DNA from: Catonia carolina
Taxonomy: Eukaryota > Arthropoda > Insecta > Hemiptera > Achilidae
Direction of reading: 5' to 3'
NCBI GenBank assembly: GCA_035578175.1
Contig: JAQMRL010000006.1
Location: forward strand, 27,226,393 to 27,290,392
Length of the DNA: 64,000 bases
Shown here: in pieces, positions 47,458 to 57,417 of the stretch
How the letters are laid out: each line of letters begins with the position of its first letter
How positions within the stretch are numbered: position 1 is the stretch's first letter
Made by a program: the position numbers and the translations under genes
The notes under the pieces: generated by a model
Databases searched by the model: none
What the model was told of the DNA's origin: nothing
The model's input: only the letters and a program-made list of their open reading frames with translations

Positions 47458-47689
47458 CACTAACCCGTCATTTTTGAGTTCTTTGAAATATTAATTAAAT
47501 TTAATTTAAAATTGGCGGCGCTTCCCCATGATTTTTTTTCTAGAATTCACGCGTAGCTTTTTACGCAGTTGAATATGAATAATTATATTATTTAATTATA
47601 TAAATATTTAATTATAAATTAAATCATATGGTCTAAATCAATTATATTACATTATATTATTATAATGGTCAATTAAATCATATTATATG
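47458..47689. other. AT-rich spacer
   Basis: Only AT-rich sequence with ATTATATT repeats was seen. Confidence 0.4.
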
Positions 47690-47865
47690 TGGTCGAGCGA
47701 TGTTGGACAAGCTGAGTCGCATGCGATCGGTTCGATGAGGTTCCATCGAGTTCGCAGTGGTGGGAGGGCGAACATAATAAATGTAAGGGTACGACTCGTA
47801 TCGGACGTCGAGTCGAGGTTGAGTTGCAGTCGAGTTTCACCGGTGTGAGAGCGATCTAAGTTTAT
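47690..47865 (+). repeat. PIF/Harbinger 3' end fragment
   Basis: It matches 28443-28617, the right part of the Harbinger element in the LINE (GTTGGACAA-CTGAGT, CGACTCGTATCGGACGTCGA-like words, CACCGGTG end). Only one terminus is present. Confidence 0.75.
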
Positions 47866-48538
47866 ACTAAGTACCTAAGTGTATTCAGTAATAATTAATG
47901 TTAGGATGGGCATTGTTGGTCGGTGAGTTATAGGCCAAATTTTTATAGATGGGAATTTAAATTCGGATAAATACATAACTATACTTTGTCGCCGACCGGG
48001 GCGAAACCTTGCTTGTGAGTTTGGTTGGCCCTGAAAAGGACCATTGTTGGTGGTCAGAAGCGGCCGAGCCGGTCTATTGAAAGCTGAGCCCGAAGACTGA
48101 CGGCTCGGCTTTCGGATTCACGTCTAGCCTTCCCTCAGCGGAAGTTGAGTCCCCACTGCAGCGTGATAGTGGTGGCCCCCAGAGCCCCACAGTGTTGGGT
48201 CAGCGTAGACCTTAGGCCGAGGCGGTTCTCTCCGGGTCGGCGAAGGCTGACCGGTGCGGGAATGTGCGTCCGCCACCGGTAGCGTTCAACCAGGGATGGT
48301 GCGTCCGGTCTCGGCCGGGCTTTTCTAATTGCTAGTCCTTCTCCATTCGAGAGCTGGATGGCGAATGTGACTCGCAGCTCAGTGGGGCGGCTTAAATCCC
48401 CCTCCGGCGAGTCCATTTCATGGTGGAGGGAAGGAACTGCTAGCTGCGCGTCTGTAGCGTTCCCCGCGGCAGGCATGTTCTGGGACCGTCTGCAGGCGCT
48501 GATAATGGTAGGGGGCGTCGGCGACAACTTCAAAAACA
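47866..48538. other. GC-rich island of unknown origin
   Basis: 48000-48535 is far richer in GC and CpG than the rest of the window. A 140-codon minus frame (48135-48557) is open, but its composition mirrors the GC content and no family is recognisable. A histone-type 3' stem-loop is at 48027-48042 on the minus strand. The origin could be transfer, a CpG-rich repeat or an unrecognised exon. Confidence 0.4.
48027..48042 (-). promoter_or_regulatory. Histone-mRNA-like 3' stem-loop sequence
   Basis: The minus strand reads GGTCCTTTTCAGGGCC, agreeing with the metazoan consensus GGYYCTTHTHARRRCC (loop TTTC), followed by AACC. No histone coding sequence is visible upstream, so it is a sequence match only. 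Confidence 0.35.
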
Positions 48539-48890
48539 AATTATTTTGGAAATTCAACAGATATTTGGTTACAACTTTCAGAATGCATGGTTTCAGCCAG
48601 ATGGTACGCTAGCGCATTTTAGTCTTCAAGTTCGTTTTTAATATATTATATTAAAAGCAACTCTTCCAAGACGATGGTATTGGTCCAAGGAGAAAAGTAG
48701 AATGGCCCACAAGATCGCCGGACTTGTCTCCTTTAAACTATTTCTTACGGGACTAATTGAAAAATATTGTCTACCAAACGAAATCTCCGAATGTGGATTA
48801 TCTGAAAAATAAAATACAAGAGGCTGTCCGAAATGTTTCCAAAGAACCATTGAACAATACCGTTTCTTCATTTTATAATGGGCTGGAAGT
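48539..48890 (+). pseudogene. IS630-type transposase C-terminal remnant
   Basis: Across frames the plus strand gives NAWFQPDGTLAHF (second Asp region), RKVEWPTRSPDLSPLNYFLR (third Asp replaced by Asn) and LKNKIQEAVRNVSKEPLNN. This is the usual order for the IS630-type family seen at 13971 and 51755. Confidence 0.75.
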
Positions 48891-49417
48891 TATAGGCCGA
48901 TTGGACGGTGCGATCCGGGGCGACCGGTGGCTAAGTGGATGCAGTAGCAGGTCTTGGGACTTAATCCTTGATTAGTGAAGAAGTTTTACGAAAACGTTAG
49001 CCCGGATCTTTGACAATTATTTTAATTTTAAGATAATAATGATTAGATTCTAGAAAAATAATATTTTATTCAAAGAAAACCATAATATTCTAATATTGCA
49101 TAAGCTTCTTCTATAACAACCTTAATTATCAGTAATAGTTTGGTTACATTGTATTCCCCTACGTAAATAAAATTTCAATACAATTACCTTAAATTACATA
49201 GTAGCCTAAGAGATTTTACTTCCCCCTCTCACGGTTCATATTGCTGCAAGTAATCAACTAAACTTGTTATTATGTAAATTACAACATTGCACTTGCAAGC
49301 TGGATGTAACTTTTACAACTTGTTTATTTGTAACAATTGTTTGAAAATCGCATTTAATTTCTCGCGTTCGCAAAACGTATTTGTACATGCGTTCTTATAC
49401 TCAGTAGGCCTTCAATA
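48891..49417. other. Spacer with a tRNA-like remnant
   Basis: At 48923-48970 an A-box-like TGGCTAAGTGG is followed by a weak B-box-like stretch, perhaps a decayed tRNA-derived repeat. The rest is AT-rich and unrecognised. Confidence 0.3.
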
Positions 49418-49493
49418 TTTTTTTTTATCCTTAAAGTGTGTACCTTGCAATCTGTTCAATTTAAGACCAATAAGCGACCCCGTGACTCAATAA
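49418..49493 (-). mobile_element. SINE2, 5'-truncated
   Basis: Poly(T) and TTGCAATCTGTTCAATT-AAGACC correspond to the last ~75 bp of SINE2 in inverse orientation. Confidence 0.65.
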
Positions 49494-50020
49494 AATAAAA
49501 ATCTGGTGTAAAACACTCACACAATTTTTTCTTGCCAATGCAAATAATTAACAATATAACCCAACGTTAGTAATAAAACATTAAAAATAAACAAAAAAAT
49601 TAACCTTAATAAACATATCCCCTAACCTAATTTTAACTAAGAGTGAAAGACACAAAATGAAAATCATCCTCAGTTTGGCTTAAAAATACGGAAAATAACT
49701 CTTTCATGCTAAACTAGGCTCTGTAGAGAAACATTCTCTAAATAAAAGTTGTAGATCTTTTAATTTCCTATAAATTTGATTATACACTTTTGTCATAAAA
49801 TGGTTACTACGACTGAAATCTTAAAAAAACTATTTTATTTGGCTACACATTTTCGTGAAAAAAAATAGAAAATAGCTAATTACCGCTAAACTAAGCGTTA
49901 TGCAAAAAAACATGTTTGAAATAAAAGTTGTAGGATTTCAAATTGTCTGCAACTTTTATTATATACATTTTTGCGCTATAACGCATATTAAAGCCGCAAT
50001 CTTAAACAGAATATTTCTAA
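49494..50020 (+). repeat. R5 interspersed repeat, copy 4, 3'-truncated
   Basis: It begins AAAATCTGGTGTAAAACACT and follows the R5 order up to CCGCAATCTTAAA, where it is cut off before the microsatellite site. Confidence 0.75.
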
Positions 50021-50165
50021 TTTGCTCATATTTTTGAAAAGTCCCTATTTTGGCCTGGAAAAAATGGAGACATCTGAAAAGATAGGGGTTGCTCTGTGAA
50101 TCCCAGAGAGAGTAGGGGCAGCGATGCTGTGGTATGAGGAGTGCTGGAAGTTGGAAGTTGGAAGT

Positions 50166-50193
50166 CTCCGCAAACTGAGCTCAGTTTGCGGAG
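50166..50193. repeat. Perfect 28-bp palindrome in R6
   Basis: CTCCGCAAACTGAG is directly followed by its exact inverse. Confidence 0.9.
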
Positions 50194-50637
50194 AGGGTGA
50201 CCGGGAGAATGAGGAGGGAGGAGATATCTAGAGATCAGCGGGATTGCGCCCTCTTCCACCGTAAATCAATCCTGTTCCAATCTCATAAAGTAGGCAAACT
50301 TATTTTCTGAGCTGGTGGTGAAAAAGATGAATGAAAGTGAAAGAGTGATTGTTGGTCGGTGACTGCGAGAGGAGAATTAGGCTAAGGTTTTGTTCCACGC
50401 CCTGCTGACAGTGTGTAAATTTTTTAATCCGACATTTCCCTTGAAGTATTATGTTAACAGTTTTAAAGGAGGTGGAGGGCTTTTTGCTGATGTCGGATCA
50501 AGTGGCCAGGCGGCGGGTTTTAGGTTGGTAGGCGGTTGCGGCCTCCTTGGAGCTGGACGAGGACGCCTCAACTGAGTCCAACACTACTTCTCACTATCGT
50601 GAGGGAGTGAATATGAGTTTTTCTCGCCGCCTCGTAT

Positions 50638-51030
50638 GTTGTTGTTTAGGTCAACAGCCGACAGGCTGGTTTGAACCTCTAGAGATTTTACTAAGTAAAA
50701 CGAGGAGTGGGTGGTTTACCATTGCCTTCCTCACTGAGTGGAAAAGTATGCTTATCAGCATGCCGGGCCCTCTGAAAAGCACATATTTTCCACTCTGTAA
50801 ATGACAAATTCACTTCATTCACCACAGGGTCTGGCTGTATAGTGAAATTCATTACTTTCAGAGAATATAACTCTGACTGGTGTCTTTTACACCTCTACCT
50901 CTTCTGTTCTTAAACGATTCAGTCATTTAATTGGCTGACCACGTGATAAGAAACAGAACTATTTATTTTTACCCTGCAACGAACAGATTGAGTGTAAATA
51001 ATTTGACACTCCACCTGTCTGTTATGGGCA
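50638..51030 (-). mobile_element. R4 retroposon, copy 6, full length with TSD
   Basis: It is bounded by CCGCCTCGTAT at 50627-50637 and 51031-51041, an exact 11-bp target duplication within R6. This defines the family ends: (AAC)n tail on one side, GCCCATAACAGACAGG on the other. Confidence 0.92.
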
Positions 51031-51050
51031 CCGCCTCGTATAAAAAAAAA

Positions 51051-51610
51051 TATTTGTAGTTGGGACGGTAGCTGTAAGTAAAAAGTTACTCGGACTGTGG
51101 CAGTCTCATCAAAATTTGGAATGGATCTTGATAAAATTTAGCTGATAAATTACTGATCTATAGAATACTATAGATAAAAAACCAGATATTGATAAAGAAT
51201 AAGTATCTAATGTTGAATTCATATACTTAATTAGTACTAATTATTATGTCCATTACGTATTATAATGGATTATTATTATAGTATCAGAAATAACTTAATA
51301 CTTATGTAATTTATAACCGATGGAATTCTGAAATAACCTTGAAATTTCTACAAGTTTACTTTATTAGATAAACATTTTATGGAACTAGTTATTCGATTTC
51401 TAATAATTATTTTATAGTTAGTTATCCGTTATTACAGAAACAATGTTTTTTAGTTTAAAATAAATTATAGCCTACTTAATATAAATGTTTTAAGTCCTTG
51501 GTAATATTTCATTATCGCTAAAATACCTATCCGCGGGTAATTCATTTTAAGACATACCACGGATAACTACCGAAAGTCGTATGTTTACCATTTTATTCAC
51601 TCGAAGAACG
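51051..51610. other. AT-rich spacer
   Basis: No features were recognised. Confidence 0.4.
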
Positions 51611-51612
51611 TA

Positions 51613-52191
51613 CCGGGTGAGCATAAAGTCTTGCCCTGATTATAAAAATTTATTGCAGAATAACTGTTTGACATAATAATTTAAATTTGATGCTGTTACA
51701 TAGGTTAGTGTTAATAGTTTTTTTTTAAGATTACTTACATTAGTAAACTTCAACGTGTGCCCCCTTGGTAGCTCGGAGAATGTCGAAGCGGTATTCCAGT
51801 TCCCGCCAGGTGTTTTGTAACATGTGTTCTGTCACAGTACCCACAGCAGCTTGTATCCTAGCCTTCAGTTCGTCAACGTCAGCAACTGGTGTGGCGAAGA
51901 CTCTATCCTTGATATAGCCCCAGAAAAAAAAGTCAAGGGGAGTAATGTCTGGAGAGCGGGGTGGCCAGGGTGTTGGACCATCCCTTCCAATCCACCGATT
52001 TGGAACTGGAATACCGCTTCGACATTCTCCGAGCTACCAAGGGGGCACACGTTGAAGTTTACTAATGTAAGTAATCTTAAAAAAAACTATTAACACTAAC
52101 CTATGTAACAGCATCAAATTTAAATTATTATGTCAAACAGTTATTCTGCAATAAATTTTTATAATCAGGGCAAGACTTTATGCTCACCCGG
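51613..52191 (-). mobile_element. Foldback element from an IS630-type transposon
   Basis: It is flanked by TA and begins CCGGGTGAGCATAAAGTC at both ends. Arms 51611-51803 and 52002-52193 (about 192 nt) are near-identical inverted copies, differing by one T in a homopolymer. The left arm contains the 3' end of the transposase gene, so the right arm is an inverted duplicate of coding plus terminal sequence, not an ordinary TIR. Confidence 0.92.
51755..51996 (-). pseudogene. IS630-type transposase C-terminal third
   Basis: The minus strand reads RWIGRDGPTPWPPRSPDITP then LDFFFWGYIKDRV (third catalytic Asp), VDELKARIQAAVGTV and ends LRATKGAHVEV. It is an open frame with no stops until the natural end. 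The first two catalytic regions are absent. Confidence 0.85.
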
Positions 52192-52424
52192 TACTACATA
52201 CAGAACATGGTTTTAACGGTGTACCGGGTCTGCAAAAAAGAATTACAGTGTACATGTATTATTACACAAATGTATTAGCCAATTTATCATGAAGTTCTGC
52301 AAAAAATATCAGTACAGTATACACATTGTTCTGTACAAGTTCTGTACATTGTTCATCGTGGGCAAGAAAGTAAAAAGTTTGTTATATAAATTGATGTTAT
52401 TTAGGTAAATTTATATTGGAAAAT

Positions 52425-52905
52425 TAGAACTAACATAATAGCGAAAGCCCAGCAACTTACCAAGAACACAACAGGAAATACCTATCTATTCAATCTTAAA
52501 CTACAACACTATAAAACGGTAGTACAACCCGAAGCCAATTACTGCTGCGAAACTATTTCTAATTTAAAAACTAAACCGAAAATGAGAGAAATTTTTAAGA
52601 TGGAAAGAAGAATCCTTAGGACTTGTATAAATGAAAAACGGAAACTTAACGATATCTGGATCTTAATGAACTCTACCATGAAATCGAGCCAATTACTGAC
52701 ATCATGCATGCGGAAAAAACGAATTTCTTTCTTCAGGTATTTACTTAGAATACCGGTCAATCGAGTAAAACAACTCATTTCTATAATTAACTCGTGGAAA
52801 AATCCAAGGTGGTTGGCCGAAATAAAGCAAGATATGCAAGAACTTAACATTGCGAAACAAGATATTTTTCTAAAAGATCTTGTTCTGCAATGTTAAGTTC
52901 TTGTC
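52425..52905 (+). pseudogene. LINE C-terminal region ending in a snap-back
   Basis: The frame gives FNLKLQHYKTVVQPEANYCC, then KMERRILRTCINEKR, RISFFRYLLRIPVNR and PRWLAEIKQDMQELNIAKQD: the block order that follows the reverse transcriptase in LINEs (ERRILR, RI-x-FFRYL-x-R, WL-EI-DM). It then runs into inverted arms 52837-52863/52877-52903 and stops at 52896. Confidence 0.8.
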
Positions 52906-53007
52906 ACGTCTTGTGTATTGAATGCATGGATTACTGAATGTAACAATAAAAAAACGCCAGTATATTGTATTTTGTAAGAATAATAAAAAGGGAAATTATG
53001 GAAATAT

Positions 53008-53205
53008 TCTGGCCGCATTGGCGCAGTTGGTAACGTGCTCGCCTCTCATCATGCGGTCGTGGGTTCGAATCCCACTCAGGCACTGCATATTTTCATACGT
53101 TACAAAAAATCATTTCATCCTACATTGTATATAGTTACACCCCAACGTCGTCGCTAATGACCTTTGATGTTGATGCGACGTTAAATAAATGAATAAAAAA
53201 AGGGA
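53008..53205 (+). mobile_element. SINE1
   Basis: A box TGGCGCAGTTGG and B box GGTTCGAATCC are intact. The body differs in the middle (ACACCCCAACGTCGTCGC) and ends GACGTTAAATAAATG plus A tail. Confidence 0.88.
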
Positions 53206-53299
53206 AATTTTAATTTCGAAAAGAATTTATTTTTATTCAGAAAAGTTACCACCATTCAGAAACTTACTATCACGCTAATATTGCGAATGGACTATATAT

Positions 53300-53470
53300 T
53301 TTTTTTTTTGGTTTAACGTCCGACTGTTCTGCAATTACTGCTAATGCAGACGGTGAAGATGAAATGATTGTTTTGTAACGTATAAAAATATGCCGTGCCT
53401 GAATGGGATTCGAACTCAAGACCACATGATGAGAGGCGAGCACGTTACCAACTGCGCCAATGCGGCCGGC
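53300..53470 (-). mobile_element. SINE1, inverted neighbour
   Basis: Poly(T) left, head GCGCCAATGCGGCCGGC right. The target duplications GGACTATATAT (53289-53299) and GGACTATAGAT (53471-53481) differ at one base. Confidence 0.9.
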
Positions 53471-53481
53471 GGACTATAGAT

Positions 53482-54455
53482 CTACATAATACGCAGATGT
53501 AATATGTAAATATAAACAAAATTTGGTGCATTCTGAAAAATTGTTCAGATAAAATCACAATTTATTTACATAAAGTTGTGTCCGCAAAAAATCATTGTGA
53601 TTTACCGCTGTCGATTAAAAAGACACACGGAAACTTCAGATGTGTTATATTAGCTAAAATGTTGATTGCAATTTCCATACTAACAATACTCATTTTTCTA
53701 TTTATCAAGAAAAAATTTCGAGTTTAATCGATATAAAGATGCGATCTTTAATATTTGTTTTCAAATTTTTTTTTTAAATTGATTCTGAAATAAATAACAT
53801 CAGGAGTTATTTTGGGACACTACTTTCATTTAAAAAGCCCTGTCGACAATTCTTCAGAAACGCATTTTTGAGTAACGGCTAGAGAAAAATTTCTCCTTCG
53901 TTTTCTTCACTCTAATACAAATTCCAAGACGAATTTTTAATTGTATTTTTTTGTTGAAAACAAAGAAAATTAGAAATACTTTCAAACTTCAACATGTTCC
54001 ACAATAAAAAATTGGTATCATTTAGCTTCTAAAATTAGTTATGTAAATTAGATAAATTTGTTAGTTCTAAATTGATACTAGTCCTAAGGGTTTATAATCT
54101 CTAAATTAAATAACTGTAGGATGATACAAATATCGGGTTCAATGACTGAACATCACTTCTGTTATTAAATACAACAGATTATACAGGCCTGCAAACGTCT
54201 TAACGACATTATTAATAAGGTAGGTTATTTTGAACAAGGCAGGAATTTTTAAACTTCATTTAAAATTCATAATATTGACAAAAAATAACATTTTTTCAAA
54301 AAAATTTTGTTTTGTAGTAATTTACGATTTTTCATCGTATTAAAATAAGGGGGTTTCAAAATGTTTTCATTTGTTTCTATTTTAGGCCAAAATATTTATG
54401 TTTTAACTAATTACATTTTTATGTTTTATAAGATAGGATGTTCATTATCACCACT
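53482..54455. other. AT-rich spacer
   Basis: No features were recognised. Confidence 0.4.
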
Positions 54456-55290
54456 ACTTTTTAACTTGTGTATGTATAGAAGAGGCTATAAATGAAGTGA
54501 AGGAAAAATTTGATGCACGAATAAAAATTCAAGGAGAAACAATAAAAATGCCTTAAATGAAATGAAATGGAACTCAAATGAAATGGATGAGGTCATGAGA
54601 AAGGATTACTTCATGAAAATTAATAAGAACAAAACGAAAGTGTTGTGCAGCACAAGAGTGGTTTAGAAGAGATGGGAAATTTAAAAGTAGTAAACGAAAA
54701 TATACAGGAAGTTGGGGAATTCTGCTATCTATAGAGTAAAATAACAAAGGATGGTAGAAGCACAAGTGATATCAAAAGTAGAATTGATCAAGCTAGAAAA
54801 GCCTTTGAAATGGAGAACAGCTTACTGATTACAAACATTGACTTACAGATTAGGGAAAATGTCTTAAAACACATGTTTGAAGTGTAGAATTATACAGGAG
54901 TGAAACGTAGGTGATAGGGGCTGTAGAAAGCAAGAGGATAGAAGCTTTTGAAATGTGGCTTTATAGAAAAATGTTAAAGATTACGTGAGTGGACAAAATA
55001 AGTAACTTGAGGTACTTAGGCGAGTGAATGAAAAAAAAAGTATATATATGAAAACATCTTACAAGAAGAAGGGATAGGCTAGTGGGGCATATCTTAAGAC
55101 ATCCAGGTATTAGTTTATTAATAATGGAGGGTAATATTGAGGGAGTGAATTGTAGAGGGAGGCAAAGGTTGAAATATATAAAGCAAATTACAAAAGATGT
55201 AGGGTGTTACAGGTTTGTAGATATGAAATGACTTGCGCAAGATAGAACAGCTTGGAGAACTGCATCAAACAAGTCGAGAGACTGTTGACC
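54456..55290 (+). pseudogene. LINE reverse transcriptase C-terminal half (RTE/CR1-like)
   Basis: Across frames: EAINEVKEKFDARIKIQGET, MKINKNKTKVL, ENIQEVGEFCYL, SKITKDGRSTSDIKSRIDQA, then YRSETW, RIEAFEMWLYRKMLKITW, RRRDRLVGHILRHPG, CRGRQRLKYIKQITKDVGCY and AQDRTAWRTASNKSRDC. This order (palm end, YLGS-like, C-terminal ERI-E/W, GRQR, DR-W) is standard for such LINEs. The catalytic DD is upstream and lost. Stops and frameshifts are numerous. A MITE sits just after its end. Confidence 0.85.
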
Positions 55291-55298
55291 AAAAAATG

Positions 55299-55780
55299 GG
55301 GTCTTTTCTGTTATTCCCCCCCCCCCCCAACATAATTTTTCACATTTTGTAAATATTTGGTATGCAATCTTATAGCATTTTAACAATAAAAACTGAGAAA
55401 ATATTTAAAAAAATCCTACACCAATATTCTTTAAGTTAAGTTAAGGTTATAGGTAGGGGAAATACATTGGTTTTTTCTCAATATTATTACTGTATGTAAT
55501 AATTGAATATGAACTCATTGAGTTCATGACATCATTAAATTAATTTAACATAATTAAATTAAATATTATTAAATAATTTAATAATTGTCAATAAATAGTT
55601 CAAGGTTATCTTGAAAAACGAAAACAACTTTAAAACATTAATTTGAAAAATATTGATATATGATTTTTTTATATATTTTCCCGTTTTATCGTTAAAAATA
55701 CTGTAAAAATACCTACAAACGAAATATCCTCAAAATGTGAAAAATTATGCTGGAGGAGGGGAGAATAACAGAAAAGACCC
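55299..55780. mobile_element. MITE R10 with ~115-bp TIRs and 8-bp TSD
   Basis: Ends GGGTCTTTTCTGTTATTC and inverse, with pairing continuing over about 115 bp. The octamer AAAAAATG flanks it at 55291-55298 and 55781-55788. It carries a C homopolymer at 55316-55328. A third arm-like copy is at 61109-61238. The 8-bp duplication suggests hAT or a relative. Confidence 0.8.
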
Positions 55781-55789
55781 AAAAAATGA

Positions 55790-55912
55790 ATATATTGGGA
55801 AGGAAAGTATTGTTTTACTTTTACTTGCTTACTAATGATCGAAAAACACATATTATATATTTCATTATTTACATTGGCAAGAAAAAAAAACTGTTTTATA
55901 CCAGATTTTTCA
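55790..55912 (-). repeat. R5 mini-copy with both ends
   Basis: GGGAAGGAAAGTATTGTTTT (R5 3' side) and CATTGGCAAGAAAAAA with ACCAGATTTTT (R5 5' side) lie only about 125 bp apart, with the interior missing. Confidence 0.5.
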
Positions 55913-56499
55913 TATATTTTTGTTCCTTCATTGACCCGTTAGGAGCAATATGGGAACTCCCAAAGGGGTTGCGGACTACCTGTATTAGGAATATATATTT
56001 TAATATTAAATATTAAAATTACTTAATTTTATTGAAATTTTCAATAAACAGTTTTGTATTATCCAAAAATACAATAAAATTTCCTTGAATGCAAAGAGGT
56101 TGTATATAATTATTAAAAGATTCGTGATAATTGTAATTTATTTTGCCGTCCCAATAATTAAAAAAATATAGTTAAAAAAACTATAATAGTATCAGTCGTT
56201 GACTATTTAGGAACAAAACTAATTGTTAAAGAAACAATAAACTTCCTTATTTTTTTTTTTTAAATAAAAAAATCATTCATAAAAATAATGATTGTAGTAT
56301 GTTTTACGTGAAGCATTTATAAACAAATGGAATTATTAAAACAAAAGATACATTTAATTAAAATGCATTGTTAATGGAGTATTAAAAATTAATTTAAAAA
56401 ATAACAGTAAAGTATTATGGTATGCAGTGAAAATATATAACACTAAAACATGAACGGAACAGATGACCTTGAAAAACACAGTGTGATGAACGCCGTCGT
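55913..56499. other. AT-rich spacer
   Basis: No features were recognised. Confidence 0.4.
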
Positions 56500-56694
56500 A
56501 GAATCTGCTTTTATCCTACGAAGAACGAACGCTAAATAATTTTTTAGTTCGTTACAGTTCGTCATCGTAAGTGGGAGTTGGCTGGTGTAAACAACTCAGC
56601 GCGTACATCGATCCGTCTATGAATTTTGTTCGGCGACTTGTAAACGTCTAGTGTAATTTTTGATTGTGTACATTGTTCAGAGTTACGTAATAAA
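56500..56694 (+). other. Possible untranslated first exon
   Basis: A GC-richer patch (CATCGTAAGTGGGAGTTGG, CAGCGCGTACATCGATCC) in very AT-rich surroundings ends at AATAAA|GTAAGTTA, a strong donor. It contains no long ORF. A gene starting here would lie mostly off the right side or in unrecognised exons. Weak inference. Confidence 0.2.
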
Positions 56695-57123
56695 GTAAGT
56701 TAATTTATTTTAATTTATGTTAAAATATATAAATATTAATAATAAATAAATTTTGTTTTTATATAAATTGTTGTATATTGATAAGCTATTAACGTGTGAC
56801 AATGCAACGCATAAAGTGAAAATTATCAACAAATAACAGAAATAGAACTAATACAAACATTCAATATTGTCAGTTTTAATATTCCGTTACTTAGTTAAAA
56901 TAATGTTAATGTTTCATTATAATAATAATAAAAATAGTTGTAAAAATACTAATTTTAGTAAAATATTTAAGTTCCTACAACGCGAAGACCCTGGGTTCAG
57001 ATCTTGGCTAGGTTTTTCAAATTTTAATAAATCAAAACTCTCTGTTCTAGATACGTAACCTACCGTAGTCGGATATTAATCCTATTAATTAATTAAAATT
57101 AATTAATATTATATAATTAATAT
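56695..57123. other. AT-rich spacer with SINE3-like remnant
   Basis: At 56978-57025 the words CAACGCGAAGACC and CTGGGTTCAGATCTTGG resemble a tRNA B-box region. The rest is unrecognised. Confidence 0.3.
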
Positions 57124-57414
57124 TGTTTTGTTCAGGTCATCAGCCAAAAGGCTGGTTTGAACCTTCCTCACCGAGTTGAAAGAGTATACTTATCAGCATA
57201 CCAGGTCCTCCAAAAAATACCTACTTCCCACCCTGCAAATGGCACCTTCACTTCATTCACCACAGGGTCTGGCTGTTTAATGAGATTCATTACTCTCAGA
57301 GGAGATAACTCTGATTAGTGTCTTTTACACATCTATCTCTTCTGTTCTTAAATGTTTCTGTCATATAATCGGCGAACTATATGATAAGAAACACTTTTTT
57401 GTAGCCCTGTAATT
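57124..57414 (-). mobile_element. R4 retroposon, copy 7, shortened
   Basis: The tail side GTTTTGTTCAGGTCATCAGC is present. A ~45-bp internal deletion removes the ACTAAGTAAAAC region, and the 5' end stops at the GTAGCCCTG step. Confidence 0.8.
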
Positions 57415-57417
57415 AGT

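Larger units (their letters stand above)
50045..51050 (+). repeat. R6 interspersed repeat, copy 2, split by R4
   Basis: R6 runs to 50637 and resumes at 51042 with its A-rich tail. The interruption is an R4 copy with 11-bp duplication. Upstream of the part shared with 5786-6210 the copy carries an extra ~170 bp with a perfect palindrome at 50166-50193. Orientation is set by the A-rich tail. Confidence 0.75.

Noticed and set aside
48135..48557. 140-codon minus-strand frame in the GC-rich island
   Set aside because: Stops are rare there because of GC content, the other strand is also open, and no family motif or splice context supports it.
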